A stretch of DNA of 64,000 bases from Sipunculus nudus (Eukaryota; Annelida; Sipuncula; Golfingiida; Sipunculidae): assembly GCA_026874595.1 (NCBI GenBank), contig CM049318.1:46666456-46730455 (forward strand), read 5' to 3'. The notes under the pieces were generated by a model. It made no database searches, was not told where the DNA came from, and worked only from the letters and a program-made list of their open reading frames with translations. Position 1 is the first letter of the stretch; each line of letters begins with the position of its first letter. Made by a program: the position numbers and the translations under genes. Positions 60,101 to 60,698 of the stretch are shown here, piece by piece.

Positions 60101-60698
60101 TTCCAGTCATTCCTCTGGATTCCAGTCACCCCCTTCGATTCCAGTCACCCTTCTGATTCCAGTCACCGCCCCTGATTCCAGGCACCACCTCTGATTCTAG
60201 GCACCACCTCTGATTCCAGTCACCATCTCTGATTCCAGTCACCACCTCTGATCCCAGTCACCACCTCTTATTCCTGTCACCACCTCTGATTCCAGTCACC
60301 ACTTCTGAATCTAGTCATTTCTCTGATTCCAGTCACCACCTCTGATTCCAGTCACCACCTCTGATTCCAGTCACCACCTCTGATTTCTGTCACCACTTCT
60401 GATTCCTGTCACCACCTGTGTTTTGTTTTTATTAAAATTTGTGTGTATTTTGTTGATACTCGAGTGTCTAGTTGATATTGGCACCTGTCTATTTATTTGT
60501 TATTGATACCTTTATGTTTAGTTGATATCGCTACCTTTGTTGAATGGTTATTGATGCCCATGTAGTTTAGTTGTTATTGATTTATGTTTCAGAAATGCAA
60601 GATCAGGATGAGTGCTTCTCCAGTCTCTACCAAGCCATTAGCCAGTTGCCACAGCCAAACAGAGATACCTTGGCATTCTTGATTTGTCACTTACAAAG
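3072..60698 (+). CDS. RACGAP1: RACGAP1 (MgcRacGAP) orthologue, partial gene, nine exons in window
   Basis: The exons given separately below join in a consistent reading frame, with GT..AG borders, to about 225 codons that follow human RACGAP1 in order: a basic linker, the C1 zinc finger, the segment before the GAP domain, and the RhoGAP domain through its arginine-finger and Asn-containing helices. In the known family the protein is the GAP subunit of centralspindlin (with kinesin MKLP1/KIF23); it acts on Rho-family GTPases at the spindle midzone and cleavage furrow during cytokinesis. The start codon and coiled coil are upstream of the window, and the last GAP helices and C-terminus are downstream. 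Introns are large (12.4, 13.5 and 22.7 kb) and filled with mobile elements, most of which cause no visible damage to exons. I saw no promoter. Orthology is very likely because residue identity continues exon after exon; only the first exon listed is uncertain. Confidence 0.92.
3764..3840 (+). CDS. RACGAP1: RACGAP1 exon b (first half of C1 finger)
   Basis: This exon encodes the run HVFVSKTVIKPETCMP, matching the vertebrate start of the C1 domain (DFVSKTVIKPESCVPC), and carries the first zinc-binding His and Cys. The donor is CCA|GTAAGT, phase 0. Two acceptors are possible: a pyrimidine-rich one at 3755 and an inner CAG at 3763. Only the inner one is in phase with exon a as called; the outer one would need a different preceding exon. 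Confidence 0.85.
3841..5760. other. Unassigned intron segment with a less AT-rich island
   Basis: Most is plain AT-rich intron. The part from about 4360 to 5000 is visibly richer in GC, with several CpG, a CACGTG E-box (4539-4544), and ACACCAGATGGCGG at 4458-4471, close to the CTCF consensus. No exon with good borders was found in it. It could be an old mobile element, an internal promoter or an enhancer; the sequence alone does not decide. Confidence 0.35.
5767..9307. repeat. Dispersed 16-mer motif TGTTACRGGTGGGACA, about six copies
   Basis: Copies on the + strand lie at 6819-6834, 7016-7031, 8909-8924, 9090-9105, and a weaker one at 9292-9307; inverted copies lie at 5767-5782 and 6675-6690. 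Sequence between copies is not repeated. This is not a tandem array. Scattered copies in both orientations within 3.5 kb resemble subterminal protein-binding repeats of a large DNA transposon, but I could not define its ends or find a transposase. Confidence 0.6.
8081..8660 (-). pseudogene. Decayed pogo/Tigger-like element with transposase tail
   Basis: The left border TA|CAGTGAATTCTCGTTATAAT is a typical pogo-like terminus (TA then CAGTGAA..). On the minus strand between about 8650 and 8370 interrupted frames give an acidic segment followed by EARDGQQAAIRFFKQQPG and a LENLLHAAT-like run, similar in style to the C-terminal tails of Tigger transposases. No intact DDE core is present and the other end was not identified. 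Confidence 0.5.
9310..9722. other. AT-rich intron, nothing recognised
   Basis: Only oligo-T runs; no coding or repeat signal was seen before the Helitron-like element that starts at 9723. Confidence 0.5.
9723..11175 (+). mobile_element. Helitron-like non-autonomous element, GTATCCGCC family
   Basis: The 5' end is a near-perfect hairpin (9723-9752). Its TATCCGCCAAAA (9724-9735) recurs inverted at 11131-11142, near but not at the 3' end. Next come a GTAGTCG/CGACTAC hairpin (11146-11164) and the terminus CTAG (11172-11175), with T on both outer sides. The interior holds four to five diverged tandem units of roughly 290 bp, each with a GGTGGCGCCACC-like palindrome and the phrase ACACAAATGTAGC. 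Asymmetric inverted repeats plus a 3' hairpin and T|T insertion fit Helentron/DINE-like Helitrons. There is no Rep/helicase, so it would depend on a partner in trans. Confidence 0.72.
11176..11706. other. Intron, nothing recognised
   Basis: Short A and T runs only. The 62 bp minisatellite begins at its end. Confidence 0.5.
11707..14377. repeat. Minisatellite, 62 bp unit, about 43 copies, with a 16-unit higher-order repeat
   Basis: The unit begins CACCAGTACTTGGGTTCAAT, continues CTCCTCACATTCTTGATGC, and ends GTCATGTTCCTACAG. Variants differ at a few fixed sites (CAATCTCC or CACACTCC; TTGATGCAAG, ATGTTGCGAG or TTGATGCTAC). Rare variants recur exactly 992 bp apart, for example TACCTGGG at 12221 and 13213 and TCTTACAG at 12331 and 13323; this is 16 units, so a block of units was duplicated. 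The unit is not a multiple of three, so short frames seen in it are not genes. Repeats are contiguous with no spacers, so this is not a CRISPR array. Confidence 0.97.
14620..16164 (+). mobile_element. Helitron-like element, AGCTCAGC family, full length
   Basis: The 5' end AGCTCAGCTGAC leads into an inverted AGTCAACTGAG and then a short CTGTCTGTCCGTCTG microsatellite. CAGCTGAGC (16134-16142) repeats the start in inverted form near the 3' end and is followed by the perfect palindrome GACCCATGGGTC (16148-16159) and the terminus CTTG before a T run. The interior resembles the copy at 26810-29443. No protein is encoded. Confidence 0.7.
16261..16306 (+). CDS. RACGAP1: RACGAP1 exon c (C1 finger middle)
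   Basis: A 46 nt exon with a TTTTACAG acceptor and an AAAG|GTGAGA donor. It encodes CSKRIRFGKIAMKCK, directly comparable to the vertebrate CGKRIKFGKLSLKCRDC, and supplies two zinc-ligand cysteines. It ends one base into the next codon (phase 1), which the next exon completes as Asp. Confidence 0.93.
16702..16796 (+). CDS. RACGAP1: RACGAP1 exon d (C1 finger end)
   Basis: Acceptor TTTTTGTAG, donor GGG|GTATGT, 95 nt. It encodes DCRATAHPECKERVPLPCIP and a short variable tail. The CR..AHPEC...CPLPC-type pattern is the C-terminal half of the RACGAP1 C1 finger, giving the final Cys/His ligands. It ends in phase 0. Confidence 0.95.
16797..17603. other. Intron with a short local duplication
   Basis: Near 16800-16960 the phrase CACAAGGCC..TTACAT..GATTATTAATTCTCC occurs about three times in diverged form (unit about 60 bp). 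The rest is plain intron. Confidence 0.45.
17604..19176 (+). mobile_element. Helitron-like element, AGCTCAGC family, with internal tandem units
   Basis: The 5' end is slightly truncated (ACTGAAAGTCATCTGAG remains). It ends in GGCTGAGCGTC, the palindrome GACCCATGGGTC-type hairpin, and CACTTG before T. Inside are four to five diverged units of about 300 bp, each running from TTAACAGGGCACAAATC through CTGGACCTAGAATCTTC and GAAACCTGAAATTAGGTCTC to CTGCAGACTGGTGGCNCCAC and a TTTTTGAGACCTTTAAAGAT spacer. A C homopolymer lies at about 17800-17817. Confidence 0.68.
19177..19787. other. Intron, possible short non-LTR remnant
   Basis: On the minus strand 19392-19637 there is an open stretch with CGKxF-like residues and FGETRASSKELHHEMSIF, which resembles decayed endonuclease-reverse transcriptase text but is too short to assign. 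Nothing else was seen. Confidence 0.25.
19788..20310 (+). mobile_element. Helitron-like element, AGCTCAGC family, 5' part
   Basis: It begins AGCTAACTGAAAGTCATCTG and carries one and a half of the internal units (GGACCTAGAATCTTTTAACT, GAAACCTGAAATTAGG). No 3' hairpin follows, so it is truncated. Confidence 0.6.
20533..20586 (+). CDS. RACGAP1: RACGAP1 exon e (C1 to RhoGAP joint)
   Basis: 54 nt, 18 codons, phase 0 at both ends; acceptor CATTCCAG, donor GTG|GTTAGT. It encodes LSDFVTSDPPMIPALV, matching LADFVSQTSPMIPSIV of human RACGAP1, the segment that opens the RhoGAP domain. Confidence 0.94.
20587..21098. other. Short intron, nothing recognised
   Basis: Intron between exons e and f; no repeat or coding signal was recognised. 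Confidence 0.5.
21099..21163 (+). CDS. RACGAP1: RACGAP1 exon f (RhoGAP arginine finger)
   Basis: 65 nt between TCTTTCAG and AGG|GTGAGA. It encodes VHCVNEVEAKGLSEVGLYRI followed by SG. The GLYRISG block is the RhoGAP signature holding the catalytic arginine finger, so the enzyme is expected to be an active GAP. It ends in phase 2. Confidence 0.96.
21281..21720 (+). mobile_element. Helitron-like fragment, TACGCCCATG family
   Basis: It starts TACGCCCATGTTAGACGGGA, followed by GATGGGC as a partial inverted copy and by GTCTGTTATC and GATGGATTTTCACAAAATTC phrases like those of the family at 54677. The 3' end is missing; a 3' end with similar adjacent phrases (ATATTTAATGAGGTCA) is at about 31770-31848. 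Confidence 0.4.
21721..22436. other. AT-rich segment, possible 3' UTR of the adjoining LINE
   Basis: Very AT-rich with many A runs. Because the non-LTR element at 22437-23834 is on the minus strand, this would be its 3' untranslated region and tail, but I cannot place its end. Confidence 0.3.
22437..23834 (-). pseudogene. Non-LTR retrotransposon C-terminal fragment, interrupted by a Helitron-like insertion
   Basis: On the minus strand, 23834-23589 encodes PILSYGSELWGYKK, then VHKTFCKYILGI and CVSYWVKLLRME, the usual end of a reverse transcriptase in many invertebrate LINEs. The text resumes below 22956 with QEWTPYIESNGRLKSYAKF and, after a frame change, YRISLARLRTSSHSLEVEVG and a CRFCLKHGE...EDEFHFVIKCPLY zinc-binding-like tail. 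The gap (22956-23582) is exactly a Helitron-like repeat. The frame change shows decay. This C-terminal CxxC..EDExHF..CP block is common in elements of lophotrochozoan genomes as I know them. Confidence 0.82.
22956..23582 (+). mobile_element. Helitron-like element inserted in a LINE
   Basis: It begins AGCTCAGCTGACTGAAAGTC and ends CTAG (23579-23582) before TTT. Soon after the start is a CTGTCGTCTGTCC microsatellite. The middle has clustered nuclear-receptor-like half sites (23170-23190 and 23311-23335). It splits the reverse-transcriptase text on the opposite strand, so it arrived after the LINE. Confidence 0.65.
25067..26351 (+). mobile_element. Nested Helitron-like element, ATGCCCCAGCC family
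   Basis: The start ATGCCCCAGCCACAAAGTGG folds on the following CCGGGGCAT. TGGGGCAT recurs inverted at 26321-26328, then a GTCG-TTC-CGAC hairpin (26333-26343) and CTAG (26348-26351) before T. The interior is six to seven units of about 170 bp, each with CAATGCCTGCAGATATTGGC, GACCAGTTACAGATCGAGTT and TGTCCCGGTTGACCTACTTT. It lies within a T-rich stretch of the outer element, so it inserted between T residues. Confidence 0.72.
26810..29443 (+). mobile_element. Nested Helitron-like element, AGCTCAGC family
   Basis: The start AGCTCAGCTGACTATAAGTC is followed by a long GTCCGTCC/GTCTGTCC microsatellite (about 26855-26905). Two diverged internal units follow (from AATTCGGCATAATGTTAGAT near 26943 and AATTCGGCATACAGTTAGAT near 27627). 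It ends CAGCTGAGC, GACCCATAGGTC, CCTTG before TTTT. Its removal rejoins the outer element. Confidence 0.7.
30966..31504 (-). pseudogene. Non-LTR retrotransposon ORF1 fragment
   Basis: Minus strand. The first part (31504-31211) is a low-complexity Ser/Thr/Asp-rich leader; after a frame change the second (31214-30966) gives NNRLRAKGYKLEEQSK, ILGQPAKENVRKVMKE and IKWAHRLPWNAPGKPQPILV. An L-E-x-x-(S) helix, an ENV/ENC-type loop and AHR-G(K)P-PI-VK at the end is the layout of L1-like ORF1 RNA-binding proteins in invertebrate LINEs. The frame change shows it is not functional. Confidence 0.68.
31505..31848 (+). mobile_element. Helitron-like 3' end fragment (second half)
   Basis: Near the end, GAGGGGTGTATC is followed by the hairpin AGCAC-TCTAGC-GGTGCT (about 31827-31843) and CTTG before TT. 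Upstream ATATTTAATGAGGTCAAGGG matches phrases of the 21281 family. 31505-31680 is probably the 5' side of the neighbouring LINE and carries no clear signal. Confidence 0.45.
31861..31979. repeat. Short tandem repeat, about 40 bp unit, three copies
   Basis: TATATATAGATGTTTCATGG occurs three times at regular spacing, each followed by an AT-rich TTATAATAATAT spacer. Confidence 0.85.
31980..32353 (+). mobile_element. Helitron-like element, AGCTCAGC family, 3' fragment
   Basis: It matches the last 370 bp of the copy ending at 29443 (AATCATATGATTTTCTTATT, CAATCCTCTTCC, CAACTCATAATACAGC) and ends CAGCTGAGG, GACCCATGGGTC, CTTTG. Confidence 0.68.
32571..32929. repeat. Minisatellite, 39-43 bp unit, first block
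   Basis: The unit is GTGTGTATATTAGTCTTAGT, then CTGTCTCTAGTTTATCAGAGA with length variants. About eight copies, more diverged than the second block at 33793. Confidence 0.9.
32930..33792. mobile_element. Probable insertion splitting the minisatellite
   Basis: Non-repetitive sequence separates two blocks of the same minisatellite. Its left side has TTCACACCTACC with GTCCGCACCGG close by, and its right side has the inverted CGGGTGCGGA and TAGGTGTGAA (33684-33707), with another AGGTGTGAATGCTCC at about 33779. These look like weak terminal inverted repeats of a DNA transposon. No coding similarity was seen. Confidence 0.4.
33793..34661. repeat. Minisatellite, 39/42 bp unit, second block, abutting exon g
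   Basis: About 21 copies alternate between a 39 bp form ending TCTAGTACCAG and a 42 bp form ending TCTAGTTTTATCAG, with the common core AGAGTGTGTATATTAGTCTT. Since both lengths are multiples of three, long frames reading SVYISLSLSLVPE or SVYISLSLSLVLSE stay open; that follows from the repeat and is no evidence for a gene. It ends 45 bp before the RACGAP1 exon at 34707. Confidence 0.93.
34707..34770 (+). CDS. RACGAP1: RACGAP1 exon g (RhoGAP helix after arginine finger)
   Basis: 64 nt; acceptor TTTCAAAG, donor CTT|GTAAGT, ending in phase 0. It encodes EKEVKDLKEKFMRGRG and a few more residues, matching DRTVKELKEKFLRVKT of the human protein. The acceptor lies 45 bp downstream of the end of a minisatellite, and the pyrimidine tract (TTTTTCTATTTC) is intact. 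Confidence 0.94.
34771..35214. other. Intron, nothing recognised
   Basis: The start of the 22.7 kb intron; no repeat or coding signal was recognised before the Helitron-like start at 35215. Confidence 0.5.
35215..35402 (+). mobile_element. Helitron-like element, GTATCCCCAG family, 5' part, cut by the LTR retrotransposon
   Basis: It begins GTATCCCCAGACAAAGTCGG, a self-complementary start after T as in the other families, and continues with TGGATCTTTACCAAACTTGA and ATAGATATGGGTAAAGGACG. It breaks off at GAGAGTGAC where the LTR begins; the text resumes at 46126. Confidence 0.62.
35399..35402 (+). repeat. Target-site duplication of the LTR retrotransposon, left copy
   Basis: TGAC before the LTR equals TGAC at 46126-46129 after the other LTR. 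Joining the flanks across one copy gives GAGAGTGACCTTGACCTTGA, which matches the neighbouring repeat units at about 46430 and 46750, so the empty site can be recognised. Confidence 0.85.
35403..37547 (-). repeat. 3' LTR (2145 bp)
   Basis: It is nearly identical to 43980-46125. It contains two copies of a 74 bp segment, 35433-35506 and 37324-37397, on either side of about 1.8 kb of non-coding sequence. A shorter internal duplication (AGTGGGGACATCTGGTGG at about 36430 and 36516) is also present. Short open frames within it (for example 36420-36626) have no recognisable product. Confidence 0.95.
35433..37323 (-). other. Intron-like segment in the 3' LTR
   Basis: In retrotransposon sense, the copy of the 74 bp repeat ending at 37324 is followed by GTAAGAATACC, giving CAG|GTAAGA, a consensus 5' splice site. 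The second copy ends at 35433 in CTCCTCCTGTTTTTTTGCAG before ACTGATGCC, a strong 3' splice site with a pyrimidine tract. The 1891 nt between have consensus borders. Splicing is inferred, not shown. Confidence 0.55.
37548..37559 (-). other. Polypurine tract
   Basis: In sense orientation AAGTGGGGGAGTG stands immediately before the 3' LTR, the usual position for the primer of plus-strand DNA synthesis. Confidence 0.8.
37560..38134. other. Non-coding tail between pol and 3' LTR
   Basis: About 575 bp with no frame of meaningful length or membrane-spanning character on the sense strand, so no envelope gene is present. It contains a short repeated phrase (ATCGGGTCCCCGTAGGAATA and AAGGGGTTCCCGTAAGAACA). 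Confidence 0.6.
38135..42562 (-). CDS. pol: Pol polyprotein: protease, reverse transcriptase, RNase H, integrase
   Basis: An intact frame of about 1475 codons, open from just after a stop at 42563-42565. The first 17 codons belong to the MYND finger and its tail; residue numbers below count from the TTG codon at 42514. The aspartic protease has DTGS at 45-48 and IIGSN near 125. The reverse transcriptase has the first catalytic Asp in LMDQGKAYHQ (439) and the YLDD pair at 501-504. RNase H shows HVDAS (676), KLE (720) and YTDNN (747). Integrase has an N-terminal HHCC-like knuckle (His940, His945, Cys976, Cys978; the last pair is one residue apart) and the D1007, D1066, E1102 triad with exact D,35,E spacing. 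A GPY/F-like module lies near 1200 and there is no chromodomain. The C-terminal 200 residues are a Pro/Glu-rich tail of unknown role. The catalytic residues look intact. It would copy the element's RNA into DNA and insert it. Confidence 0.96.
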   Translation of the reverse strand, partial: EAHWLQHRPICLAIQKLQKPEISVSNLTASPCSRTELLKLIGPKCHILCSLDGLKTEVLWDTGSQVCLLPVEWAAKNLKEINLKPLKEILGEGNLTIMAANGVPVPFTGWTPVDFRLLGDKSQHQFNVPFLVADIPGDRPIIGSNVIKHYLSEATRDQGDITTKIQLIRTGLPKKSESTLSAVVKLIAAEQKNEIGFVETGRQAVQVPRGATVNVKCHVASKLQETTTLMFEPNVEQCWPEEIIVHEGIVDLKPGARVPIRVMVTNTSSRDLSIRSKSLLGSIVEVRAVLPIVQNRYSPPEPQTDDIKKLWHPPIDLDRSPLTESQKEAVIQLLYEESSAFSRDEGDIGCAQGLEMEINLTDDTPVQQNYISIPRPLYQEVKDYLIDLIERGWIKKSNSPNSSPMVCVRKRDGSLRLCIDYRRVNRKTVQNRQPIPRIQDALNGLAGKSWFSLMDQGKAYHQGFVKENCQKYTAFITPWGLYEWQRIPFGLTGAPGAFQGFMEDVLEEYRDKICILYLDDVLVFSDSFEDHLNHTRLVLRRLQKAGIKLKPTKCEMFRRQVKYLGHIVTESSYSMDPAEKEPVRKLKDKCPSTVGELRQILGFLGYYRKYLKDFSRRASTLYDLLKKTETVTSKSFRKCKTESKKKTQAMSSQPIGWTSRHAAILGELVDDLLAGRVMAYPDFNKKFILHVDASQSGLGAVLYQPQDNGKLGVIGFGSRTLTPSEKNYHTHSGKLEFLALKWAITDRFRDYLYYAPGFVVYTDNNPLTYVLTTAKLDSTRHRWVAELADFDFTIKYRPGKKNCDADGLSRISLDIDDIMKENVETISPDIMTATIKAVEAGDLDEPILTAPLAEELCNDSIDASLPVLSPADITQAQEEDPVIGPVLNLVKSGAKGTVNSGKQKHAEKNPLMSEFPKLKLNQQSILVRECTLPGGEVRSQIVLPQEHHAMVLKELHNNMGHLGVERVTNMVRERFYWPGMSRDIDHYVLQSCPCIKDKAPTLQTRAAMKPIVTSYPFELVSIDFLHLDTCKGGFEYLLVVIDHFTRFTQVYPTKNKSSKTAAEKLFNDFIPRFGFPEKIHSDQGKEFDNSLFHHLQSLSGISSSRTTPYHPQGNGKVERFNRTIIQMLKTLPTSFKSDWKTHVNKLTHAYNCTRNDATGYSPYFLLFGRAPRLPVDIIFGIPGKERGSTNQQYIDQWRAGMRQAYDLAAQHAEKSSAKGKKQYDKKVRSSVLLPNDRVLIRNLSVRGGTGKLRSYWESKVHVVVRRMSSDSPVYQIRAEDGSGGLRTVHRNLLLPCDGLPLEIPAPSLSGSQQRPLAKPKLVTQQVGPAPETGDDLEDEWQMLVHHSDLDPDAESFAPGEAFTQSEVAGELANETKPEAPRVTDVQPADGVSEQDLQGPEVPDHHDSTATADDHPSVSARPQRERRAPAMLTYDIPGQCTQYPPSVQLLHGPCPLAIPAIPAMTGWYPVSIPQFV
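42530..42655 (-). pseudogene. MYND-type zinc finger between Gag and Pol, broken by an in-frame stop
   Basis: In the Pol frame, an ATG at 42655 opens a small Cys/His module: Cys codons begin at 42643, 42634, 42607, 42598, 42580, 42568 and 42532, and His at 42556 and 42544. The pattern is C-x2-C-x8-C-x2-C-x4-YCS-x2-C-x-x2-HW-x2-H-x3-C, the full MYND arrangement including the YCS and HW signatures. At the site where MYND domains have Gln right after the sixth Cys there is TAA (42565-42563), one C-to-T change from a Gln codon. MYND fingers bind short proline-rich peptides in host proteins such as SMYD and DEAF1/ETO families. Here the module is in frame with the protease downstream and one frame off from the Gag zinc knuckle upstream, so it may belong to the end of Gag or the start of Pol. 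Its role in the element is unknown. Confidence 0.85.
42676..43913 (-). CDS. gag: Gag polyprotein with CCHC zinc knuckle, in two frames
   Basis: The first frame (43913-43299, 204 codons) holds the capsid-like part, with YTSLIRQIEAAIPKGYTESE and HGYLERKCRLGLSLEDL, typical of Ty3/Gypsy Gag. It stops at 43299, but similarity goes on without a gap in the frame one base back, joining a second frame (ATG at 43305, to 42676, 209 codons). That frame continues the capsid, then a basic linker, a CPNC pair (161-164), and a C-x2-C-x4-H-x4-C knuckle at residues 176, 179, 184 and 189 for RNA binding. The change is minus one. I do not see a canonical X-XXY-YYZ slippery site in the right phase (a GGGGAAAC run is present but in another frame), so a simple frameshift mutation is as likely as programmed shifting. 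The start ATG at 43913 lies 66 bp inside the 5' LTR border. Confidence 0.88.
43958..43975 (-). other. Primer-binding site
   Basis: In sense orientation the 18 nt starting TGGCGAGCGTGCCAGGAT lie four bases after the 5' LTR. TGG pairs with a tRNA CCA end, and the next base implies a G discriminator, as in serine tRNAs. The exact tRNA was not determined. Confidence 0.7.
43980..46125 (-). repeat. 5' LTR (2146 bp)
   Basis: This is the promoter-bearing copy for the minus-strand element. It has the same two 74 bp segments (44010-44083 and 45902-45975, the latter with one substitution in its A run). A candidate TATA-like box was not convincingly placed. Confidence 0.95.
44010..45901 (-). other. Intron-like segment in the 5' LTR
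   Basis: Its borders are the same as in the 3' LTR: GTAAGAATACC at the 5' side (45901) and TTTGCAG at the 3' side (44010). In this copy the A-run substitution puts a G in the exon side of the donor region (TTTGTTTGCAG|GTAAGA), leaving the splice consensus intact. Without it the LTR would be 254 bp, a usual size for Ty3/Gypsy LTRs. Confidence 0.55.
46126..48085 (+). mobile_element. Helitron-like element, GTATCCCCAG family, remainder after the LTR insertion
   Basis: The text resumes at TGACCTTGACCTTGAATAGG and runs through about five diverged units of 300 bp, each with TATGAGAGTG.CCTTGA, GGATTGATCCAAAAATCAA and CTGGTGGCNCCACCTGTTAT. A G homopolymer lies at 47188-47199. I could not identify a 3' hairpin and CTAG/CTTG end, so the 3' side may be truncated. 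Confidence 0.58.
48091..49551 (+). mobile_element. Helitron-like element, AGCTTAGC subfamily, full length
   Basis: The start AGCTTAGCTGACTGTCAGCT follows a T run. It ends TTCAGCCGAG, GACCCATGGGTC, CCCTAG before TTT. It contains one GGTGGTTCCACC unit and then at least eight clusters of AGGTCA-like half sites spaced roughly 150 bp apart. Confidence 0.7.
49614..52384. mobile_element. DNA transposon with TIRs and TA target site, non-autonomous
   Basis: The left end CCGTATTTATTCTATAATAT and the inverted right end CCGTATTTATTCGATTAATT match at 12 of the first 12 bases and in part beyond; both are flanked by TA. A direct repeat of about 120 bp lies inside (49967-50087 and 51872-51992). No transposase was recognised; a 67-codon frame at 51329-51532 has no similarity I know. 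It probably belongs to the Tc1/mariner/pogo superfamily, judging by TA. Confidence 0.6.
52387..52547 (+). mobile_element. Helitron-like 3' fragment
   Basis: It ends TTCAGCTGAGC, then GATCAATTGGTC in place of GACCCATGGGTC, then CCTTG before TT, at 52547. The palindromic hairpin has changed on both arms yet still pairs (GATC/GGTC region partly). Confidence 0.5.
52548..54676. other. Intron with diverged Helitron-like unit remnants
   Basis: From about 53160 to 53800 there are three weak units with CAAATTTGGCATGTTCATCC, GACAGGTGGTGCCACTATCC and similar. Outside them (52548-53000 and 53800-54676) nothing is recognised beyond A/T runs. Confidence 0.4.
54677..55703 (+). mobile_element. Helitron-like element, AGCCCTCAGCC family, full length
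   Basis: It starts AGCCCTCAGCCCTTAGGCTG after a T run and has a GTCCGTCCGTCCG microsatellite 45 bp in. GGCTGAGGGCT (55667-55677) is the inverted start; then a TCAGC-TTCT-GCTGA hairpin (55682-55695) and CTAG (55700-55703) before TTT. Two and a half internal units of about 300 bp carry AAGTTTGGTGGCGCCACCTA and GATGGGTGACCTTGACC. Confidence 0.75.
55704..56380. other. Intron, nothing certain
   Basis: Open stretches on both strands are short and not alike any family known to me. Confidence 0.4.
56381..57272 (+). mobile_element. Helitron-like remnants ending in a 3' hairpin
   Basis: CATGGCGCCACCTACTATTA near 56480 and TTAGGAACCGCTGCACCTTT near 56740 resemble internal units. The end shows a G homopolymer, then a GCCT-CT-AGGC hairpin (57254-57263 region) and CCTTG before TT. 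The 5' end is not clear. Confidence 0.4.
57508..57619 (+). CDS. RACGAP1: RACGAP1 exon h (RhoGAP core)
   Basis: 112 nt between TTATTTTAG and TCAG|GTATGT. It encodes DIHVVCGCMKDFLRGLKEPL and flanks, matching [20 protein letters not shown] of human RACGAP1; KxFLRxLxEPL is a hallmark of RhoGAP domains. It ends in phase 1. The 22.7 kb intron before it contains the LTR retrotransposon. Confidence 0.96.
57620..58429. other. Intron, nothing certain
   Basis: It includes a less AT-rich part (about 58020-58330) with ACGCCCTCTAGCGGAAT at 58304-58320, whose reverse strand is close to the CTCF consensus. No exon with valid borders was found. Confidence 0.35.
58430..60418. repeat. Minisatellite, 19 bp unit, about 100 copies
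   Basis: The unit is GATTCCAGTCACCACCTCT with variants CCAGGCACC, CCTGTCACC, CACCCCCTC. Longer blocks recur: CTTTGATTCCAGTCATTCCT occurs at 59621, 59887 and 60095 (14 units, then about 11). Frames of 127 codons on either strand come from the repeat, with a 19-residue period, and are not genes. It ends about 175 bp before exon i. Confidence 0.97.
60593..60698 (+). CDS. RACGAP1: RACGAP1 exon i (RhoGAP core, conserved Asn)
   Basis: 106 nt; acceptor TATGTTTCAG, donor AAAG|GTCAGT. It encodes [20 protein letters not shown] followed by CHLQR, matching [25 protein letters not shown]. It ends in phase 2 after two bases of the final Arg codon. The next exon, expected to encode the conserved NLAKVFGP region, was not found before 64000. 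Confidence 0.96.
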
